Assembly (NCBI GenBank): GCA_028281215.1
Contig: JANQKH010000723.1
Span: 1 to 10,292, forward strand
Reading direction: 5' to 3'
Source of the DNA: Phycisphaeraceae bacterium
GTDB taxonomy: Bacteria; Planctomycetota; Phycisphaerae; Phycisphaerales; Phycisphaeraceae
DNA: 10,292 nucleotides
Shown: positions 6,387 to 10,292 of the stretch, one piece after another
Layout: each line of letters begins with the position of its first letter
Numbering within the stretch: the first letter of the stretch is position 1
Translations under genes and position numbers: made by a program
Notes under the pieces: model-generated
The model's database searches: none
Seen by the model: only the letters and a program-made list of their open reading frames with translations
Told to the model about the DNA's origin: nothing

Positions 6387-6485
6387 TGAATTGACGACAT
6401 CTATACGCACAGCCTTCGTCACTTCCAGCACAGCCAACCCCATCCAACACTCAGCAATAAACAAGATGAACGCCGACAGCAAAAC

Positions 6486-6521
6486 CAATCCGAAATCCCC
6501 CAATCCGAAATCCGAAATCCC
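6486..6521. repeat. Short AATCCGAAATC direct repeats
   Basis: CAATCCGAAATCC occurs at 6486-6498 and again at 6501-6513, and GAAATCC continues with an 8-bp period to 6520. On the other strand this reads as GGATTTCGGATTTC, translating to SDFG-type strings. I remember such strings as a dispersed intergenic repeat in planctomycete and verrucomicrobial genomes. No gene is implied. Confidence 0.55.
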
Positions 6522-7111
6522 AATATCCACTTGTCAAAGAGCAATGTCTATTGGCATTGTGAGCCAAATGCGGCCTATTGTATCTCGCTATCCAAACAAA
6601 CACAAGACAAATGGCCGTATTCATGCATTCAGAAAGGTGCCGATAACGCTATATCTTGTGGATAAGTTGTCCCATGGCCTGTCATCTGGTGTCCGGCGTG
6701 GAAATGCGGAAAAAATTTTGTTTTCATTAAAGCAAAGTAAGCACACAGGTTATAGAAATGAACGTCGATCCGGCGCGATATTTTGTGCAGAAGGGGGTTG
6801 CAGCCACAAGATATAGTGTGATAGGATTCTCGCTGTCGTGTTCCACGAAACCTGCCCAATCGGGCCGCCGAAATCGGCTTTAAGGGTTTCAAGGGCACGG
6901 CGACACGACTGGGAGGCGCCCGGGTATCGAAACGGTCCAACGACTGATTCGCAACCAGGACCACCAGCCGGAAGGTGACAGAGTGCTGCAGGGGGCATCA
7001 GGGGTCTTGAAGCGGGGCATCCCGCCGGGACCAGGACAGCAGGGAACCAAGGAAGGCTTCGGCCAAACCCATTCCAGGAGTGTGTCTCCAGGAGTCTGGG
7101 TGTTATCACGT
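6522..7111. other. Long spacer between glnA and dcd without a convincing gene
   Basis: No frame here has a recognisable product or a start with a ribosome site. It has two parts. Bases about 6530-6840 are clearly richer in A+T than the flanking genes, with runs such as AAAAAATTTTGTTTTCATTAA (6711-6730 region) and one DnaA-box match. Bases about 6850-7111 are G+C-rich with small hairpins: GCCC-aatc-GGGC (6854-6865), immediately followed by GCCG-aaat-CGGC (6867-6878), and GCGGG-gcat-CCCGC (7012-7025). CCAGGAGT is repeated at 7074-7081 and 7088-7095. The right part is probably the promoter and leader region of dcd. I could not match it to SRP, RNase P, tmRNA, 6S or a riboswitch I know. Confidence 0.6.
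6657..6665 (-). promoter_or_regulatory. Perfect DnaA-box match
   Basis: TGTGGATAA is the reverse complement of the consensus DnaA box TTATCCACA. It lies in the A+T-richer part of the spacer, about 50 bp before an A/T run. One 9-mer can occur by chance, and the nearest second candidate (CTATCCAAA near 6589) matches only 7 of 9. Confidence 0.3.
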
Positions 7112-7122
7112 GGGAGCAGAAC

Positions 7123-7695
7123 ATGGCCGTCTTGTGCGACACACAAATCCGCGAACTCGTTCCAATCGAACCGTTCGAAGACAACGTCAAACGCCAGGGC
7201 AAGGTGTCCTACGGCGTCTCGAGCTACGGCTACGACGTGCGCGTGGGCACGCTCTTCAAAATCTTCACCAACGCCCCGACCGACGGCGGCCAGTCGATCG
7301 TCGATCCGAAAAAGTTCGATGACCGCAACTTCGTCACCGTCGACACGCAAAGGACCGGCAAGGATCACGTGATCATCCCACCCAACAGCTTCGCGCTGTG
7401 TGAGACGGTCGAAACATTCGCCATCCCGCGCGACGTGCTGGTCATCTGCGTGGGCAAGAGCACGTACGCCCGTTGCGGCATCATCGTGAACGTCACACCG
7501 CTCGAACCGGAATGGCGAGGCAAGGTGACGATTGAAATCAGCAACACGACGCCGCTGCCGGCGAAGATCTACGCCAACGAAGGCATCGCTCAGATGATTT
7601 TCCTGAAAGGCGAACGCACGTGTGCGGTGTCGTATGCCGACAAGAGCGGCAAGTACCAGGATCAGACGGGGCTCGTTCTACCCAAAGTGGACTAA
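7123..7695 (+). CDS. dcd: dCTP deaminase
   Basis: The enzyme deaminates dCTP to dUTP, the precursor of dUMP and hence dTMP, and works as a trimer in the cytoplasm. The 190-aa product matches the family over its full length: SYGVSSYGYDVRVG (29-42), NSFALCETVETFAIPRDVLV (88-107), the active-site segment GKSTYARCGIIVNVTPLEPE (111-130), VTIEISNTTPLPAKIYANEG (135-154) holding the catalytic glutamate at 138, IAQMIF (155-160), and a C-terminal lid with GKYQDQTGLVLPKVD. This is the variant with GKSTYARCG rather than the E. coli GRSSLARLG, as in several proteobacterial Dcd proteins. GGGAG sits 6 nt before the ATG, which settles the start. It begins a dNTP-related group that also holds nrdJ, though the wide gaps argue against a simple operon. 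Confidence 0.96.
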   Translation: MAVLCDTQIRELVPIEPFEDNVKRQGKVSYGVSSYGYDVRVGTLFKIFTNAPTDGGQSIVDPKKFDDRNFVTVDTQRTGKDHVIIPPNSFALCETVETFAIPRDVLVICVGKSTYARCGIIVNVTPLEPEWRGKVTIEISNTTPLPAKIYANEGIAQMIFLKGERTCAVSYADKSGKYQDQTGLVLPKVD

Positions 7696-7709
7696 GCAGT
7701 CTTTCACGA

Positions 7710-7727
7710 CCCGGCAAGAGTGCCGGG
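7710..7727 (+). terminator. Hairpin after dcd, possible weak terminator
   Basis: CCCGGCA (7710-7716) and TGCCGGG (7721-7727) pair perfectly around AGAG, 14 bp past the dcd stop. No T run follows directly (GTGTGCTTGTTATTT), so it may attenuate, or protect the 3' end of the mRNA, rather than terminate fully. Confidence 0.45.
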
Positions 7728-7809
7728 CGTGTGCTTGTTATTTCGTGCAATTGAATACGTATTTGATCACGGAAGATCATCAACCTCAGTCAAGGAAGGC
7801 AGAACCAAC

Positions 7810-8160
7810 ATGGTGCGAAACAATTGGTCGTTTGCAGAAGCACAACAGGGTGCGAAAGAGTTTCTCAAGACGGTCGCCATCGTCGTGGAAGCGGCGGGCA
7901 CGTTCGACCGGGCGGTGAAACTCGGCCTGATCGGCGGCAACCAGACGGCGCTGATGGCCAGCGGGATTCGCGATGCGATTCCACCCAGCCGCGGCGGCGG
8001 CAACACCGACCCGGATGCGGAAGTGAAATGGGACGACCTGCTCGCGACCGCCCTGATCGAACGCGGCATCGACTCGCTCAGCGAAGCCGAAGCGATGGTC
8101 AGCATGATTGATAACGGCGAAGTGCCGCCGGTCGACAAACTGCCGGAGATGCAGGCCTAA
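7810..8160 (+). CDS. Conserved-looking hypothetical protein (116 aa) between dcd and nrdJ
   Basis: I do not recognise this protein. From the ATG at 7810, preceded by AAGGAAGG about 10 nt upstream, it has 116 residues. An N-terminal helical part (WSFAEAQQGAKEFLKTVAIV, then VEAAGTFDRAVKLGLIGG) is followed by a Ser/Arg/Gly-rich loop (PPSRGGGNTDPDAE, about 58-71) and a C-terminal helical pair (WDDLLATALIERGIDSLSEA, then EAMVSMIDNGEVPPVDKLPE). There is no signal peptide, membrane helix or cysteine, so it should be cytosolic. It is mildly acidic, with composition and codon use like its neighbours. Small inverted repeats precede it (AATACGTATT at 7754-7763, TGATC/GATCA at 7764-7779). Its place between two dNTP genes hints at a link to nucleotide metabolism, but that is context only. 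The frame is open upstream to 7720, across the hairpin's 3' side and the small inverted repeats, so the later start is preferred. Confidence 0.82.
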   Translation: MVRNNWSFAEAQQGAKEFLKTVAIVVEAAGTFDRAVKLGLIGGNQTALMASGIRDAIPPSRGGGNTDPDAEVKWDDLLATALIERGIDSLSEAEAMVSMIDNGEVPPVDKLPEMQA

Positions 8161-8177
8161 TGGACAGATGGAACACA

Positions 8178-8264
8178 TAGCCCGCCGCATGCGGCGGGAA
8201 ATCGAAGCGTCAACCAGGACGGAACAGAAAAACCGGACCGTCTCCCGCCGCATGCGGCGGGCTA
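8178..8264. repeat. REPIN-like pair of perfect 18-bp palindromes
   Basis: CCCGCCGCATGCGGCGGG occurs twice, at 8181-8198 and 8244-8261, each a perfect palindrome. The flanks show they are in inverted orientation: TAG precedes the first (8178-8180) and CTA follows the second (8262-8264), so the element ends in 21-bp perfect inverted repeats around 45 bp. The middle also holds GACGG and CCGTC as an inner inverted pair. The element begins 17 bp past the preceding stop. Paired REP sequences of this layout are mobilised by RAYT transposases, none of which is in the window. As RNA, each palindrome could also form a hairpin that protects an mRNA end, although no U tract follows. Confidence 0.7.
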
Positions 8265-8277
8265 AATGGAATTGAAC

Positions 8278-8355
8278 CCGCGAACGAGTTGTGCGGGCCT
8301 TGGGTCAAGGATGGCCTTTGCACAAGGTGCCTTGGCCCGTACAGCTCGAACGCGG
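8278..8355 (+). promoter_or_regulatory. Long imperfect hairpin upstream of nrdJ
   Basis: Arms 8278-8299 and 8334-8355 (22 nt each) pair at 18 positions by Watson-Crick rules. Two further positions are G-T, which become G-U pairs in a plus-strand RNA but A-C mismatches in a minus-strand RNA. The only break is a 2x2 A/A internal loop. The 34-nt apical part can form CCTTG-ggt-CAAGG (8298-8310, which competes with the top two pairs of the long stem) and CCTT-tgcac-AAGG (8315-8327). A stem this long, 185 bp before nrdJ, could be a leader element or another dispersed repeat. I could not match it to a known riboswitch. Confidence 0.5.
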
Positions 8356-8364
8356 AATAGAGAA

Positions 8365-8452
8365 ATGACGAATGACGAAGCACGAATGACCATTGAATCG
8401 ACGTAACGCTGAATGCCTTGGCATTGGTCATTCGGATTTCGTCATTCGTCAT
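8365..8452. repeat. Dispersed inverted repeat of the ATGACGAATGACGAA type
   Basis: Arms 8365-8392 and 8425-8452 are 28 bp each and complementary at 25 positions, with the mismatches grouped at one internal site. The loop is 32 bp. Each arm contains tandem ATGACGA units. Translated on the minus strand it yields MTNDEIRMTNAK and FVLRHSSFL strings, which I recall as spurious proteins called from a dispersed repeat in planctomycete and verrucomicrobial genomes. I do not call a gene here. Confidence 0.7.
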
Positions 8453-8469
8453 TCAAGAACAAAAACCGC

Positions 8470-8493
8470 CCCGCAGTAACGGACTGCTTCGGG
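8470..8493 (+). promoter_or_regulatory. Hairpin in the nrdJ leader
   Basis: GCAGT (8473-8477) and ACTGC (8483-8487) pair around AACGG. Adjacent CCC (8470-8472) and GGG (8491-8493) can extend the stem past a 3-nt bulge. It ends about 46 bp before the nrdJ ATG. It is too short to name. Confidence 0.35.
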
Positions 8494-8539
8494 TTCAGGA
8501 CGGATACACGTATCACAGGGACATAAGGAAGCACGCACC

Positions 8540-10292
8540 ATGAAAATCACACGACGATTCACACAACCAGACACGGATGTCTACAGCACGGTCGAATGGG
8601 CTCGCCGGTCCAGTCGGATTTCCAATCCGGATGGTTCGATCGTGTTTGAAATGACCGATGCGGAGATTCCCGCGTCGTGGTCGCAGCTCGCGACCGACAT
8701 CATGGTGAGCAAATATTTTCGCAAGGCCGGTGTGCCCCAACGCGATGAGCAAGGCAATTTGCTGCGCGATGAGGACGACAACGTCATCGCCGGCCCCGAG
8801 CGCAGCGCGCGGCAGGTCGTGCATCGCCTTGCCGGTTGCTGGCGGCATTGGGGCGAGAAGTACGGCTACTTCGACAGCACCGATGACGGCCAGGCGTTTT
8901 ATGATGAAATCGCGCACATGCTGCTCAACCAGATGTGCGCGCCCAACAGTCCGCAGTGGTTCAACACCGGTTTGAACTGGGCGCACGACATCAACGGTCC
9001 GGCGCAAGGGCACTGGTATACCGACCCGGCTGACGGCACGACGAAACTGGCCGAGGATGCCTACGGTCATCCGCAGCCGCACGCGTGTTTTATTCAATCG
9101 ATTGACGACGACCTTGTGAATCCCGGCGGAATCATGGATCTTTGGACCCGTGAGGCGCGCCTTTTCAAGTACGGCTCAGGCACCGGCACGAATTTCTCCA
9201 CGCTCCGAGGAGAAAACGAACCGCTTTCGGGCGGTGGCAAAAGTTCCGGCCTGATGTCGTGGCTGAAAATCGGGGACCGTGCCGCCGGAGCGATCAAATC
9301 CGGCGGCACGACCCGCCGGGCCGCAAAGATGGTCTGCCTTGACCTCGATCACCCCGACATCGAACAGTTCATCAACTGGAAAGTGCGTGAAGAGATTAAG
9401 GTTGCTGCGCTGGTCGAAGGCATGAAACATCTGCCGAAGGAACAGCGCGAAACGGCTGAACGCTTGTTGCTCGAACTCGACTACGACTTCAACGGCGAAG
9501 CGTACATGACCGTCAGCGGTCAGAACAGCAACAACTCGGTGCGCATCAACAATGAATTCTTCAAACGCCTTGATGCGGATGAAAGTTTTGAACTTCGCAA
9601 TCGCACAGACGGTGAAGTCGCCAAATCCGTCAAGGCGAAAGACCTGTGGGAACAGATCGGCTACGCGGCGTGGCGTTGCGCTGACCCCGGTGTGCAGTAC
9701 GACACGACGATCAACGAATGGCATACCTGTCCGGCGAGCGGCCGGATCAATGCGTCGAATCCGTGCAGCGAATACATGTTCCTCGACAACACGGCGTGCA
9801 ACCTCGCATCGCTGAACCTGCTGAAATTCTATGACGCAGAAACGAAGACCTTCGATGTTGAGGGATTCGAGCACGGCATTCATCTGTGGGCGATCGTGCT
9901 GGAAATCAGCGTGCTGATGGCAGCGTTCCCGTCGCGCGAAATCGCCCGGCTCAGTTACGAATTCCGCACACTCGGTCTCGGTTACGCGAACATCGGCGCG
10001 ATGCTGATGCAGGCGGGCATTCCTTACGACAGCGAAACCGCGCGGGCGATCTGCGGTAGCTTCACCGCGATCCTCACCGGTCGCAGCTACGCAACGAGTG
10101 CGGAAATCGCCGCCGAGCAGGGGCCGTTCCCCGGTTTCTTCAAGAACCGCGAGCACATGCTGCGTGTCATCCGCAACCACCGCCGGGCCGCGTACGGTGT
10201 ACCGCGCGACTTGGATGAAGCGAGTGATTCGGCGCTCGGCGCCTACGAAGGTTTGGAAATTTCGCCGGTGCCGATCGACGGTCAATACCTGC
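8540..10292 (+). CDS. nrdJ: Adenosylcobalamin-dependent (class II) ribonucleotide reductase, N-terminal part
   Basis: The ATG at 8540, with AAGGA about 10 nt upstream, opens 584 codons without a stop to the window edge. The product reduces ribonucleotides to deoxyribonucleotides using a cobalamin-generated thiyl radical, and needs no oxygen or iron subunit. Diagnostic segments: PQWFNTG (138-144), HACFIQS with Cys183, FKYGSGTGTNFSTLRG (209-224), ASNPCSEYMF with Cys409, and LDNTACNLASLNL with Cys420. By comparison with the Thermotoga NrdJ, Cys409 is the radical cysteine, and Cys183 and Cys420 are the redox pair that reduces substrate. The 11-residue Cys409-Cys420 spacing is the same as there (322/333). 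No ATP-cone is present at the N-terminus. The C-terminal region with its tail cysteines lies beyond the edge. With dcd it forms a dNTP-supply group. The 379-bp leader is packed with inverted repeats and may affect its expression. Confidence 0.96.
   Translation, partial: MKITRRFTQPDTDVYSTVEWARRSSRISNPDGSIVFEMTDAEIPASWSQLATDIMVSKYFRKAGVPQRDEQGNLLRDEDDNVIAGPERSARQVVHRLAGCWRHWGEKYGYFDSTDDGQAFYDEIAHMLLNQMCAPNSPQWFNTGLNWAHDINGPAQGHWYTDPADGTTKLAEDAYGHPQPHACFIQSIDDDLVNPGGIMDLWTREARLFKYGSGTGTNFSTLRGENEPLSGGGKSSGLMSWLKIGDRAAGAIKSGGTTRRAAKMVCLDLDHPDIEQFINWKVREEIKVAALVEGMKHLPKEQRETAERLLLELDYDFNGEAYMTVSGQNSNNSVRINNEFFKRLDADESFELRNRTDGEVAKSVKAKDLWEQIGYAAWRCADPGVQYDTTINEWHTCPASGRINASNPCSEYMFLDNTACNLASLNLLKFYDAETKTFDVEGFEHGIHLWAIVLEISVLMAAFPSREIARLSYEFRTLGLGYANIGAMLMQAGIPYDSETARAICGSFTAILTGRSYATSAEIAAEQGPFPGFFKNREHMLRVIRNHRRAAYGVPRDLDEASDSALGAYEGLEISPVPIDGQYL

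Noticed and set aside
6066..6530. Minus-strand open frame with MDIGISDFGLGDFGLVLLSA start
   Set aside because: It is built from the AATCCGAAATC repeat and the palindrome cluster and runs antisense into glnA. The hydrophobic stretch is short and has no ribosome site to support it.
6028..6816. Plus-strand open frame of 262 codons overlapping the glnA end
   Set aside because: It passes through the glnA stop region, the terminator hairpin and the TGTCCGGACA cluster, and its CPD-rich translation comes from the repeats. No ribosome site is seen.
6820..7120. SRP RNA, RNase P RNA, tmRNA, 6S RNA or tRNA
   Set aside because: CCGGAAGG near 6968 recalls the SRP core, but the surrounding GGUC and GCAGC positions do not fit. 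No conserved RNase P, tmRNA or T-loop sequence was found on either strand.
8210..8452. Minus-strand open frame beginning MTNDEIRMTN
   Set aside because: It is the known type of spurious translation of the ATGACGA dispersed inverted repeat.
8161..8539. Cobalamin riboswitch before nrdJ
   Set aside because: This was attractive because NrdJ needs B12. GCCCCGCAGTAACGG vaguely resembles the core, but the upstream GGTG..AATCC segment and a B12 box could not be found in the right order.
9176..10285. Minus-strand open frame of 369 codons
   Set aside because: It is antisense to nrdJ, whose catalytic motifs on the plus strand are unambiguous.

Overview
The window comes from a bacterial chromosome of moderately high G+C. 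It carries mostly housekeeping genes separated by repeat-rich spacers. No rRNA or tRNA gene points directly to a taxon. The best guess is Planctomycetota or a relative. That guess rests on a short ECF sigma/anti-sigma pair, a secreted protein I cannot place in a family, and dispersed repeats whose spurious translations (MTNDEIRMTN..., ...LRHSSFL, SDFGLGDFGL) I remember as common in planctomycete and verrucomicrobial genomes. This assignment is inference.

Layout. On the minus strand at the left edge are the N-terminus of a probable lysyl-tRNA synthetase (1-148) and the ribosomal protein L19 gene rplS (765-295), which has its own promoter and an intrinsic terminator. Divergent from rplS is an ECF-type sigma factor (945-1541). 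It overlaps by ATGA a single-pass membrane protein that is probably its anti-sigma factor (1538-2059). A very small minus-strand gene (32 aa, one membrane helix, good Shine-Dalgarno, intrinsic terminator) sits at 2367-2269. A 621-aa Sec-exported protein of unknown function follows at 2561-4426.

The centre holds glnA, a type I glutamine synthetase (4703-6115) with a conserved adenylylation-site tyrosine and a textbook UUCG-loop terminator. The roughly 1 kb after it has no convincing gene. It holds a dense cluster of TGTCCGGACA palindromes, a short AATCCGAAATC repeat, an AT-richer stretch with one perfect DnaA-box match, and a G+C-rich leader before dcd.

The right third is a deoxynucleotide-supply neighbourhood: dcd (dCTP deaminase, 7123-7695), an unrecognised 116-aa protein (7810-8160), and the start of nrdJ (B12-dependent class II ribonucleotide reductase, 8540 to the window edge). 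The 379-bp spacer before nrdJ holds three different inverted-repeat elements in a row: a REPIN-like pair of 18-bp perfect palindromes, a 22-bp-arm hairpin whose two G-T mismatches become G-U pairs only in a plus-strand RNA, and a 28-bp-arm dispersed repeat.

Functionally, dcd and nrdJ both feed dNTP synthesis: reduction of ribonucleotides, and deamination of dCTP towards dTMP. glnA supplies glutamine nitrogen. lysS and rplS serve translation. I found no phage, transposase, CRISPR array or recognisable defence system. The points most worth following up are the small membrane-protein gene, the palindrome cluster after glnA, the structured spacer before nrdJ, and the unknown 116-aa protein.
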